64,000 bases of DNA from Nocardiopsis xinjiangensis YIM 90004 (GTDB lineage Bacteria > Actinomycetota > Actinomycetes > Streptosporangiales > Streptosporangiaceae), in contig NZ_ANBE01000035.1 of assembly GCF_000341145.1 (NCBI RefSeq), positions 7,649-71,648 on the forward strand. Reading direction: 5' to 3'. Position numbers and translations under genes: made by a program. The first letter of the stretch is position 1, and each line of letters starts with the position of its first letter. A model generated the notes under the pieces. That model was not told where the DNA came from. It searched no databases and saw nothing but the letters and a program-made list of their open reading frames with translations. Positions 35,282 to 42,859 of the stretch are shown piece by piece.

Positions 35282-36925
35282 TTAGTGTTTCGGGTCTCCC
35301 CAGTCACTCGACAGGGCGGCCCGGTCGTGTCCGATCTCGGCCCGGAAACGTTCCACCTCCCGGTCGGCCCGATCGGCCGACCAGCCCAGGAGCGGGGCGA
35401 GCATCCCCGCGATCTCCGGGGCCGCCTCCGTTCCGCCGCTCTCGGCCGTCAAGGACACGCGTGTACGGCGCACCAGCACGTCGGACAGCGTCATCGCCCC
35501 TTCGTGCGTGACCGCCCTGCGCAACTCCGAGTCCAGGTGGCCCGCCATCTCCCTCTCGCCCCCGCGCAACAACTCCGGCAGTTCCCCTCCGTACCGGTGC
35601 AACATGCGCTCGGCCGCGGCCCTGGAGGTTCCCGCCTCGGCGGCCAGGCGGTCGAGTCCGGAGGCCGCCTCCGCGCGGCCGTCCGCACCCACCAGGGGCA
35701 GGTCCGCCGTCCGGCTCGGGCCCGGATCGCGCCCCATCGACCGGGCGGCCGCGTCCACGGCCTCGCGCGCCATCACCCGGTAGGTGGTGTACTTGCCGCC
35801 CACGACCGTCACCATCCCCGCGGGCCCGGTGATCACCGTGTGGTCGCGGGAGAGCGCCGAGGTCGCCCCCGGACCGCCCGCGGCCGACAACAGCGGGCGC
35901 AGCCCCGCGTAGGCGCCCAGCACGTCGGCGCGCGTCAAGGGACGGGACAGGTACCGGTTGACGTTGCGCAGCAGGTAGCCGACGTCGCTCGCCTCCACCG
36001 AGGGCGTGGCCCGGTCCCCGTCGTAGGCCGTGTCGGTGGTGCCCAACAGCCAGTTGCCGTACCACCGGCGCAGGACGATGACCGAGTCCTCCGCGCGTGC
36101 GATGAGCCCGGAGTCGGAATCGAACGCGTCCCCGTCCACGAGCAGATGCACCCCCTTGGCCGGGCGCACCGAGAAACTCGCCGGCCCCGCGAGCCGCTGC
36201 ACGTCCGCGGCCCACACCCCCGCCGCGTTGATCACCGACCCGGCGCGGACCTCCACCTCGCGGCCGGAGAGCTCATCGGCCAACCGGAGCCCGCACACCC
36301 GCTCCCCCTCGAGCAGTGCCCCGGTCACCCGGGTGTGGGTGAGCACCGCCGCATCCTCACGCGCGGCGGTGCGGGCCACCGCGAGTGTGTGGCGGGCGTC
36401 GTCCATGCGCCCGTCGTAGAACCGGATCGCTCCCGTCACCGACGGGGCCAGTCCCGGGGCCCGCCGGTGCGTGGAGGCCCGGCCCAGGTGGCGGTGGCGC
36501 GGCACCCCCAGACGCCCGCGGGACCGCGCCATCGTGTCGTAGGCCAACACGCCCGCGCCGAAGTAGGGGCGTTCCCACCACCGGGTCGTGGGCAACAGGA
36601 ACGGTTCGGCGCCCACCAGGTGCGGTGCGGTGACCCCGATCATCCGGTCGCGTTCGCGCAGCGCCTCGGCCACCAGCGAGAAGTTGAGCTGTTCCAGGTA
36701 GCGCAGTCCTCCGTGCGCGGTCTTGCCCGAGCGCGAGGAGGTGCCGGCGGCCAGGTCGCCGGCCTCCACCAACAGCACAGAGAGGCCGCGGGTCGCGGCG
36801 TCCAGGGCACACCCGGCACCGGTGATCCCGCCGCCCACGACCACGACGTCGAACGTGCCGCCGTCGGCCGCGGAGAGCGCACTCTCCCGGGAGGCGGGTG
36901 ACAGCTGTCCGGGTGCGGTACTCAT
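35282..36925 (-). CDS. Glycerol-3-phosphate dehydrogenase/oxidase (FAD-dependent), copy 2
   Basis: A 547-residue GlpD-family flavoenzyme. The dinucleotide motif VVVVGGGITGAGCALDAATRG is near residue 27, then TSSRSGKTAHGGLRYLEQLNF, INAAGVWAADVQ, GLRPLL and VVGGKYTTYRVMAREAVD; the C-terminal helical cap runs to the end. It is about as long as classical GlpD and differs substantially from copy 1 at 21078, so the two are old paralogues. ATG 36925 is chosen (AGGAG ten bases upstream); the frame stays open for 54 more codons that encode a piece of an FGGY kinase. Confidence 0.9.
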   Translation of the reverse strand: MSTAPGQLSPASRESALSAADGGTFDVVVVGGGITGAGCALDAATRGLSVLLVEAGDLAAGTSSRSGKTAHGGLRYLEQLNFSLVAEALRERDRMIGVTAPHLVGAEPFLLPTTRWWERPYFGAGVLAYDTMARSRGRLGVPRHRHLGRASTHRRAPGLAPSVTGAIRFYDGRMDDARHTLAVARTAAREDAAVLTHTRVTGALLEGERVCGLRLADELSGREVEVRAGSVINAAGVWAADVQRLAGPASFSVRPAKGVHLLVDGDAFDSDSGLIARAEDSVIVLRRWYGNWLLGTTDTAYDGDRATPSVEASDVGYLLRNVNRYLSRPLTRADVLGAYAGLRPLLSAAGGPGATSALSRDHTVITGPAGMVTVVGGKYTTYRVMAREAVDAAARSMGRDPGPSRTADLPLVGADGRAEAASGLDRLAAEAGTSRAAAERMLHRYGGELPELLRGGEREMAGHLDSELRRAVTHEGAMTLSDVLVRRTRVSLTAESGGTEAAPEIAGMLAPLLGWSADRADREVERFRAEIGHDRAALSSDWGDPKH

Positions 36926-37092
36926 GCGGGGGGTGCTCCTTCGTGTCTCGTGCTCGTCCCGCCACAGGCCGCGTGCGGCCGACAGGTGGTCCAGGTACCG
37001 GGCGTAACCGTCCTCCTGCCGGGCAGCGTAGGCCAGGCCTTCGCACACCCCGCGCACCAGGTCGTGCCGGGACGTGGTCAGCCGCACCCCCG
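36926..37092 (-). pseudogene. Remnant of an FGGY carbohydrate kinase C-terminus
   Basis: Upstream of GlpD-2 and in the same frame, 54 codons read LTTSRHDLVRGVCEGLAYAA followed by RQEDGYARYLDHLSAARGLW. The segment R-x-D-L-V-R-x-V-C-E-G-L-A-Y-A-A-R is the C-terminal signature of FGGY kinases (xylulokinase/glycerol-kinase superfamily). A TAG stop lies a few codons further upstream and the rest of the kinase is absent. The gene is therefore a truncated remnant. Its old neighbour may have been GlpD-2 in a sugar-alcohol operon. Confidence 0.6.
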
Positions 37093-37226
37093 AGAACTAC
37101 GCGACCGTCCTCAGCATCGAAGGCGAGCGCGTCACCGGCGTCGACTTCACCGGGGCCTTGTTCACCCGAACCTCCCGGAGGATGCCCCGGACTTCAGGTC
37201 GGGGAGGAATCCGGATAGTGGCTTAG
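37074..37226 (+). pseudogene. Unassigned coding-like fragment ending at a hairpin
   Basis: An open frame on the plus strand reads RTPENYATVLSIEGERVTGV followed by DFTGALFTRTS and stops at 37224-37226. Its composition looks coding, unlike the other two frames, but it has no recognisable family and no good start. It partly overlaps the kinase remnant. I take it as a gene fragment left by a rearrangement. Confidence 0.3.
37185..37207 (+). mobile_element. Possible decayed IS200/IS605-type right end (hairpin)
   Basis: CCCCGGAC-TTCA-GGTCGGGG followed by AGGAAT closely resembles the 3' hairpin-plus-AGGA tail found at the right ends of tnpB-bearing IS200/IS605 elements in actinomycetes. No tnpB remains upstream. 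This is a resemblance only. It fits the broken kinase and orphan fragment around it. Confidence 0.3.
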
Positions 37227-37457
37227 ACCTCGTGTTCATGGTCCTGTCGTTCCGGTTCGCCCCGGATTCTCCCTGGTCATGCTCGGTGCGCCGACGCTCT
37301 GTCTGATCCGTCCGGGCGATCTCCTCCCCTCACGCACTGTTTCTGGGAAGGCTGCAGAGAATGCGGATGCCGACCGGACCGACACGGGTAGATCGACCGC
37401 ACCCTGAACGCGGGACCGGAAATGCCGCCGACCGACTCTTGGAGGATCAAGCCCCGC
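37227..37457. other. Gene-free stretch before the SdpI-like gene
   Basis: Together with the fragments before it, this makes a 370-base region without an intact gene. I see no protein gene, RNA gene or strong hairpin in 37227-37430. It must contain the promoter of the SdpI-like gene. Confidence 0.45.
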
Positions 37458-37847
37458 ATGTCTGAAGTTGCTATGTCCGATCTGCCGCCCCTCGGGGGAG
37501 GGCCGTTGGCCGCGGTCGCGATCGCCCTGGGCGCCACCGCGGTGCTGACCTTCCTGCTCGGTTACCGGGCAGGCAAGGAGCGGATCGCACCGAACGCGGC
37601 GTTCGGGATCAGGACCAAGCGCACCCTGGAGAACGAACGGGCCTGGTACCACGTGCACCGCAGCGCGGCCCCATGGCTCACCGTCAGCGCGGGACTCCTG
37701 CTCGCCGGCGCCGTGGCCCCCTTCTTCCTCGGGACCGGGGCCGCCCAGTTCACGGCGATCATGGTCGGCTGTGTGCTCTATGCCGGGGTGCTCTGCACCG
37801 GTGCGATCCGGGCACACCGCACCATTTCCTCCACCGCACCGGAGTGA
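37458..37847 (+). CDS. SdpI/YfhL-family small membrane protein
   Basis: A 129-residue protein with three hydrophobic segments. Between the first two is GIRTKRTLENERAWYHVHR, the conserved cytoplasmic loop of SdpI-family proteins (in Bacillus SdpI, immunity to the SdpC toxin and signalling to its repressor). No toxin or SdpR gene is adjacent, so an immunity role is not supported here; many actinomycetes carry such orphan SdpI homologues. ATG 37458 has GGAGGA eleven bases upstream; ATG 37473 is an alternative. It converges with the PucR gene. Confidence 0.82.
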   Translation: MSEVAMSDLPPLGGGPLAAVAIALGATAVLTFLLGYRAGKERIAPNAAFGIRTKRTLENERAWYHVHRSAAPWLTVSAGLLLAGAVAPFFLGTGAAQFTAIMVGCVLYAGVLCTGAIRAHRTISSTAPE

Positions 37848-37922
37848 GCGCACCCGGAACGAAGGCCCGGCCGGCGCGAGTCGACCTCCCGGTCGGCTCG
37901 TCCCCGGCCCAGCCACCCCGGT

Positions 37923-39464
37923 TCAGCCCCCGGGCAGGTGCACCTCGAGCGCGATCTCCAGGGCGAGCCGCCGGTCCGGGTCCCCCAGATCGAGGGTGGT
38001 GACACCGGCCATCCGGCGCATGCGGTTGCGCACGGTGTTGGAGTGGACCTCCAACATCCGCGCCGCCTCGGCCGGATCCCCTTGCGCACGGAGCCAGGCC
38101 CGCAGGGTCGGTACGAAGCGGGTCCCGTGCTCGGTGTCGTGCCGCTCCAGGTCCGCGACCGGCCCGTCGGCGGGACGGCGCCCCGAGGACGAGGACGTAC
38201 GCAACCGGTGCAGGAGCACCTCGTCCCACGACTCGTCGTAGGCCACCACCTCCCGGTCCGGCCGGGCCGACTGCAGCGCCAGGCTCTCGTCGGCCTCCCG
38301 CCGGCTCTCGGCCAGGCGCGCCGGATCGGCCGGGCCCCCGATGCCCGCGTGCACCATCACGTGCTCGGGCAGTCCGCGGACGGTCTCGGCCAACCAGTCG
38401 CGGGCCCGGGAACTGTCGGGCCCGCACGGCAGGACCGTGTAGACTGTGCTCCCGAAGACGGTGCTGCGCCCGGGGCGTGACCATCCGAAGCCGGTCGTGG
38501 CCCGCTCGAACGCCAGCAGCGCCGCCGCGTGCCGTTCCTCGGGTGTGTGCGCTTGCAATGCCACCACCCTGTGCGGGGACGTGGTCAGGCCGAGTCGGAC
38601 CGCCGCCTCGGTGGGGTCGGTGCCGCCCTCCAGCAGCCGGCCGACCTGCTCCGACTCCACTTGCCGCTCCAGGTCGGCACTGACCCGGCTGCGCAGCAGG
38701 TGCAGCGCGACGGCACGGGTGCCCTCGGCCAGGATCCGGGCGCGCTCGGGCGAGAGCGGGCCCGCGCAGGACAGCCATACCGAGCCGAGGAACTCCCGGC
38801 CCACACGCGCCGCCACCGCTGTGCGTGCCCCCATCCCGTACTCCTCCGCGGGCGGCACGTACACCGGTTCGTCGGAGGAGGCCAGCCGGTCGAACACCCC
38901 GGACCGCGACAGGTGCTCGCGCAACGCTTCCGGCACTCGGCGGCCGAGGATCGTGTCCAAACGGGCCCGGTCGGTCGAACCCTGGCGCGCCGAGTAGGCC
39001 AGAACACGGGAGAGCGGGTCCTCGATCGTCACCGGGCCGGCCAACTGCGCCGCGAGGGTGTCGGCCAGCGTCGGCATGTCACTCGGGCCGCGCCCGGACT
39101 CGGTCTCCCCGCCCTCCAGGACCAACCCGAAGACGATGCCTGCGACCTGGCTCCAGGAGACCTCGGGCGGTACCCACAACAGGACGACACCCCGTTGCCG
39201 CGCGGCACGGAGCGCCTCGTCGTCCGGGTCCGCCCCGCCGGTGCGTACCACGACCGCCGACGCGTCCGCGGCCTCGGCGAGTTCCACGGCACGTACGGGA
39301 TCCCGCTCGCCCAACGCCAACAGGAGATCGCCGGACTCGAGGCGCCCCCCGCCCGGGTCGTGCACCGCCACGCTGCGCACGATCGCGTTCACGGGGATGC
39401 GCGGGCCGGCCGGGCGCGTTCCGTAGACACCGAGGATCGTCGACAAGCGTTCCAACAGGACCAC
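37923..39464 (-). CDS. PucR/CdaR-family transcriptional regulator
   Basis: A 513-residue regulator with an N-terminal PucR-type sensory domain (about 20-125), a central GGDEF-like region and a C-terminal helix-turn-helix (PucR_2) containing GDPAEAARMLEVHSNTVRNRMRR. This family often controls purine, amino acid or hydroxy-acid catabolism. It is divergent from the D-amino acid dehydrogenase gene and so probably regulates it. GTG 39464 follows GGGGAG six bases upstream. Confidence 0.9.
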   Translation of the reverse strand: MVLLERLSTILGVYGTRPAGPRIPVNAIVRSVAVHDPGGGRLESGDLLLALGERDPVRAVELAEAADASAVVVRTGGADPDDEALRAARQRGVVLLWVPPEVSWSQVAGIVFGLVLEGGETESGRGPSDMPTLADTLAAQLAGPVTIEDPLSRVLAYSARQGSTDRARLDTILGRRVPEALREHLSRSGVFDRLASSDEPVYVPPAEEYGMGARTAVAARVGREFLGSVWLSCAGPLSPERARILAEGTRAVALHLLRSRVSADLERQVESEQVGRLLEGGTDPTEAAVRLGLTTSPHRVVALQAHTPEERHAAALLAFERATTGFGWSRPGRSTVFGSTVYTVLPCGPDSSRARDWLAETVRGLPEHVMVHAGIGGPADPARLAESRREADESLALQSARPDREVVAYDESWDEVLLHRLRTSSSSGRRPADGPVADLERHDTEHGTRFVPTLRAWLRAQGDPAEAARMLEVHSNTVRNRMRRMAGVTTLDLGDPDRRLALEIALEVHLPGG

Positions 39465-39633
39465 AGCGCACTCCCCGTGTTCGAGCCTCGTTCAGACCCA
39501 TATTGTGCTGGTGCCACACGATGCTAGCCAAAAATTGTGCGACACGGACAATGGGTAGTGCGGTTTTTTGAGCAGACTTGTATCGTCCCCCTCGGTATCC
39601 ACTTGTTCGTCGTCCGTCCTAAGGAGAACGTGC
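39465..39633. promoter_or_regulatory. Divergent pucR-type / dadA-type promoter region
   Basis: 169 bases between the divergent genes, clearly AT-richer than its surroundings (GCCAAAAATTGTGCG, GGTTTTTTGAGCAG). Two dyads are visible: GTGCTGGTGCCAC with CAC/GTG ends, and ATTGT-N9-ACAAT at about 39533-39551. Both are candidate PucR-family operator sites. Confidence 0.4.
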
Positions 39634-40899
39634 ATGGCCGCATCGGCTGTGGACGCACCCCGCGCCGTCACCGTCGTCGGCGCAGGTGTCGTCGGTCTCT
39701 CGACCGCCTGGTACCTCCAGGAGCACGGGATCGAAGTGACCGTACTCGAGCGCGACCGCGTCGCCGCCGGTGCTTCCTGGGGCAACGCCGGGTGGCTCTC
39801 TCCCGCGCTCGCGGTACCGCTCAACACCCCGAGCGCGCTCCTGGACGGCGCGCGGTCACTGATCGACCCGCACCACCCCTTGTCCGTGCCCCGGTTCCCG
39901 AAGCCGGAGCTCGCACGCTTCCTCGCGATGTTCGCCCTCAACTCCACGCCCAAGGGGCATCAGCGGGCCCTTCTCAGCAACGCTCCCCTCAGCCGTGCCT
40001 GTCACGAGGCCTTCGACGAACTCCTGGACGGCGGGGTCGGCGCGGTGATCGAGGAAGCCCCCATCACCGCCCTGTTCTCCTCCGAGAGGAAGGCGTTGGG
40101 CCTGGTGCACGAGCTGCAGGAGGTGGAGGAAGCCGGTATCCCCGCCTCCCACACCGCGCTCGACGCCGGGGACGTACGCGACCTCGTCCCCGTGGCCTCC
40201 GACCAGGTCCGTGCGGGTGTCCGTATCCACGGTCAGCGCTATCTCCGGCCGGCGCTGTTCACCCACGCCCTCGCCGACGCCGTCCGGTCCCGCGGGGGCC
40301 GCATCGTCGAAGGGTTCCCGGTCGACGAGGTGCGGTACCCGTCGCGTGCGGGGGACGCCTTCACGTTGACCTCCGAGAAGGGCGAGGTGGAGAAGGCCGA
40401 GAACCTCGTCGTCGCTTCCGGGTCGTGGCTGAACCGGAGCGCCCGGCCCTGGGGCGTGCGTACACCCGTTGCGGCCGGCCGCGGCTACAGCTTCACCGCG
40501 GGTACCGACCGCCCCGTTCCCGGGCCGGTGTACCTGCCCGAGGCGCGGGTGGCCTGCACCCCGGACAAGGACGGGATACGGGTGGCCGGAACCATGGAGT
40601 TCGCCGCGCCGGACGCGCCCGCCGACTCAGCACGTGTGGAGGCCATCGTCCGCTCGGCCGCGCCCTACATGGACGGGGTCGACCTCGAGGACCGTGCCGA
40701 CACCTGGGTCGGGCCCCGGCCGGTCTCGGCCGACGGACTCCCACTCGTCGGGCCCACCGGTGTGCGCGGCCTGTACGTCGCCGGGGGCCACGGGATGTGG
40801 GGGCTCACCCACGGTCCCGCCACGGGACGGCTGCTCGCACGTGCGGTGGCCACCCAGAAGCTGCCCCAGGAGCTGGAGCCCTTCGACCCCACGCGTTGA
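39634..40899 (+). CDS. FAD-dependent D-amino acid dehydrogenase (DadA-like)
   Basis: A 421-residue DAO-family flavoenzyme. It shows AVTVVGAGVVGLSTAWYL (FAD dinucleotide motif, about 13-30), ERDRVAAGASWGNAGWLSP, diagnostic of DadA-type proteins, and the C-terminal GLYVAGGHGMWGLTHGPATG. It would oxidise D-amino acids, or a related amino/imino acid, to keto acids and pass electrons to the respiratory chain. ATG 39634 has AAGGAG seven bases upstream. It is probably induced by the divergent PucR-type regulator. Confidence 0.87.
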   Translation: MAASAVDAPRAVTVVGAGVVGLSTAWYLQEHGIEVTVLERDRVAAGASWGNAGWLSPALAVPLNTPSALLDGARSLIDPHHPLSVPRFPKPELARFLAMFALNSTPKGHQRALLSNAPLSRACHEAFDELLDGGVGAVIEEAPITALFSSERKALGLVHELQEVEEAGIPASHTALDAGDVRDLVPVASDQVRAGVRIHGQRYLRPALFTHALADAVRSRGGRIVEGFPVDEVRYPSRAGDAFTLTSEKGEVEKAENLVVASGSWLNRSARPWGVRTPVAAGRGYSFTAGTDRPVPGPVYLPEARVACTPDKDGIRVAGTMEFAAPDAPADSARVEAIVRSAAPYMDGVDLEDRADTWVGPRPVSADGLPLVGPTGVRGLYVAGGHGMWGLTHGPATGRLLARAVATQKLPQELEPFDPTR

Positions 40900-40924
40900 C
40901 CCGTACTCCGCGTACCCGAACCCC

Positions 40925-40953
40925 GCGCCCCGCCGGTGATCCCGGCGGGGCGC
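40925..40953 (+). terminator. Terminator after the DadA-like gene
   Basis: GCGCCCCGCCGG (40925-40936) pairs perfectly with CCGGCGGGGCGC (40942-40953) around TGATC, 25 bases after the stop and just before the Gre-like gene's ribosome binding site. Confidence 0.75.
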
Positions 40954-40971
40954 AGTATATGAGGAGGCCCC

Positions 40972-41418
40972 GTGCAACACATGAACACCTGGTTGTCCCG
41001 AGCCACACACGAACGACTCGTCCGCGAGCTCGCGGTCCTCACGGGGGGACCGGTCCCGGACGAGGTCGCCGCGGAGTTCGAGGTCCCCGCCGACAAGGAC
41101 TGGAGGGAGAGCCGCATCGCCCGCATCCAGGAACTGCTGCGCGACGCCGTCGTGGGTGAGACCCCGCCGGACGACGGCATCGCCGAACCCGGCATGGTGC
41201 TGACCGTGCGCCACGGTTCCGAGGACGAGACCGAGACCTTCCTGCTCGGTGTGCGCGACGGATCCGACTCCGAGGGGATCACGATCTATTCGCCCGAGTC
41301 CCCGCTCGGCCGGGCGCTGATCGGGGCACGCGCGGGTGAGCAGCGCAGCTACACCACCCCGCGCGGTAAGGAGCTCACCGTCACCCTGGAAGGGGCGGTT
41401 CCCTACGGGCCTGCCTGA
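40972..41418 (+). CDS. GreA/GreB-family-like protein
   Basis: A 148-residue protein whose C-terminal half (PGMVLTVRHGSEDETETFLL, then PESPLGRALIGARAGEQRSY) is the FKBP-like domain of GreA/GreB transcript cleavage factors. The N-terminal half is helical but shorter. It does not carry the usual GDLxENAEY tip, whose acidic residues position Mg in RNA polymerase. It may bind RNA polymerase without cleavage activity, as other Gre-like proteins do. GTG 40972 follows AGGAGG by four bases; ATG 40981 is in frame. Confidence 0.8.
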   Translation: MQHMNTWLSRATHERLVRELAVLTGGPVPDEVAAEFEVPADKDWRESRIARIQELLRDAVVGETPPDDGIAEPGMVLTVRHGSEDETETFLLGVRDGSDSEGITIYSPESPLGRALIGARAGEQRSYTTPRGKELTVTLEGAVPYGPA

Positions 41419-41480
41419 GCCCGAGGCCACGAACCCGTGTGGCGGGCCCGTCGAGGACGGCCCGTCCCAACACCCCGTCC

Positions 41481-42602
41481 TCAACGGCCGGGCGGCGGTG
41501 CTGTACTGCTCCGCAGCGTGAGGGCGGGCTCGAGGACGTCCACCCGGTCCTCCGTGCGTCCCCCGTCCAACCGTTCGACCGCCGCGCGCACGGCGATCTC
41601 GGCCATCCGACCGGTGTCCTGCCGCACCGTCGTCAGGTCCAGGTAGGGGAGCGAGGCCGTACGGCTGTCGTCGTAGCCCACCACCGACAGGTCCTCGGGG
41701 GCGTGCACGCCCTTGCGCACGAAGGCCTCCACGAGCCCGCAGGCGCACAGGTCGTTGCCGGCCACCACCGCGGTCGGGAGCCGGTCCCGTTCGGCCAGGT
41801 ACCGGGCGGCGGCCACACCGGATTCCACGGTGTAGTCCCCGGCCAGGACCTCGATGCGGTCGGCGAGCCCGTGGGCGCGCATGCTCTCCAGGTACCCTTC
41901 GCGCCGCTGGGCCGCCCCGGGGCGGTCGCCGCCGTCCACGTGGACCACGTCGGTGTGGCCCAGCGCTACCAGGTGGCCGACCGCCTCACGCACCCCTGCG
42001 GCGTCGTCGGTGCGCACGCTGTCGGTTCCGGGGGCGCCGGTGTACTGGGCGATCTCGACGACGGGTACCTGCTCGGCGACCTTGGCCAGGTGGGCGGGGG
42101 CCTGTTCGGCGAGTCCGATCAGGATGAGCGCCTCGCACCTCAACCCGACCAGGTCGTCGATGGCGCGGCGCTCACTGCGGGTCGGCAGCAGGGCGCCGAG
42201 GACGAGTTCGTATCCGGCGTCCGCGGCGGCGGGGTAGAGGGCCTCGACGATGTGGGTCTCGAGCTGGTGCTCCATGGTGAAGAGGACGCCGAGTTGGCGG
42301 CTGCGTGCGCGGCGCAGCAGCTGGGCGGCGGTGTCGGCGTGGTATCCGAGGTCCTCGGCGGCGCGCAGGATCCGTTCGCGGGTGCGCGGGTTGGGGCCGG
42401 GCTTGTCGGCCAGGACCAGGGAGACCAACTGGCGGGAGACGCCCACGTGCGCGGCGACGTCGGCCATCGTGGGCCGGCGGGAACGGGGCGCGGGGGAGGC
42501 TTGCGGCTTCGGCGGCCCCTCCGGGCGGTCCGTGGCGGACCCGGGAGGGGCGGCGGGGGAGACCGGACGCTCGCGGGGGTCGTCCGCACCGCTGCTCGGC
42601 AT
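41481..42602 (-). CDS. LacI-family transcriptional regulator
   Basis: A 373-residue repressor. After a Pro-rich, probably disordered leader of about 43 residues, the helix-turn-helix reads TMADVAAHVGVSRQLVSLVL with the hinge region LRRARSRQLGVLF. The periplasmic-binding-protein-like core contains GLRCEALILIG and VVAGNDLCACG. It is divergent from an MFS exporter, and a LacI-type palindrome sits between them. It starts at ATG 42602 with GGAG upstream. Confidence 0.92.
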   Translation of the reverse strand: MPSSGADDPRERPVSPAAPPGSATDRPEGPPKPQASPAPRSRRPTMADVAAHVGVSRQLVSLVLADKPGPNPRTRERILRAAEDLGYHADTAAQLLRRARSRQLGVLFTMEHQLETHIVEALYPAAADAGYELVLGALLPTRSERRAIDDLVGLRCEALILIGLAEQAPAHLAKVAEQVPVVEIAQYTGAPGTDSVRTDDAAGVREAVGHLVALGHTDVVHVDGGDRPGAAQRREGYLESMRAHGLADRIEVLAGDYTVESGVAAARYLAERDRLPTAVVAGNDLCACGLVEAFVRKGVHAPEDLSVVGYDDSRTASLPYLDLTTVRQDTGRMAEIAVRAAVERLDGGRTEDRVDVLEPALTLRSSTAPPPGR

Positions 42603-42751
42603 CTGCTCCTCGGCCTCCCTGGTTCTCTCGTCGGCCTCGTCCGGTCACCGCCCACGGTAACCGCAGCCCGTGGACGTGCCGTCCCGGGCAGCGCGAGCGA
42701 GTTCACACCCCGCCCCCTTTGAGCGGTCGTGCCGTTTCTGCCAACCTGGAA

Positions 42752-42765
42752 TTAGCACGTGCCAA
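42752..42765. promoter_or_regulatory. LacI-family operator upstream of the MFS gene
   Basis: TTAGCACGTGCCAA is an imperfect 14-bp dyad centred on CACGTG with the outer TT/AA pair, the usual form of LacI-family operators in actinomycetes. It lies 95 bases before the MFS start and 150 bases from the divergent LacI start, so the regulator likely represses the exporter and perhaps itself. Confidence 0.65.
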
Positions 42766-42859
42766 ATCCGTGTTCTCCTCCGGGACCTCCGGGGCAGCGC
42801 CGCCCCCGTCACCCGTATCCGCACACACCACCCCTGTCAGTACCAGGAGAGGTACGCCC

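Noticed and set aside
37458-37847. SdpI immunity protein of a toxin system
   Set aside because: No SdpC-like toxin or ArsR-like SdpR gene lies nearby.
42305-42859. Upstream extension of the second MFS gene
   Set aside because: It would overlap the LacI gene antisense; the membrane protein starts naturally at 42860 behind a ribosome binding site.
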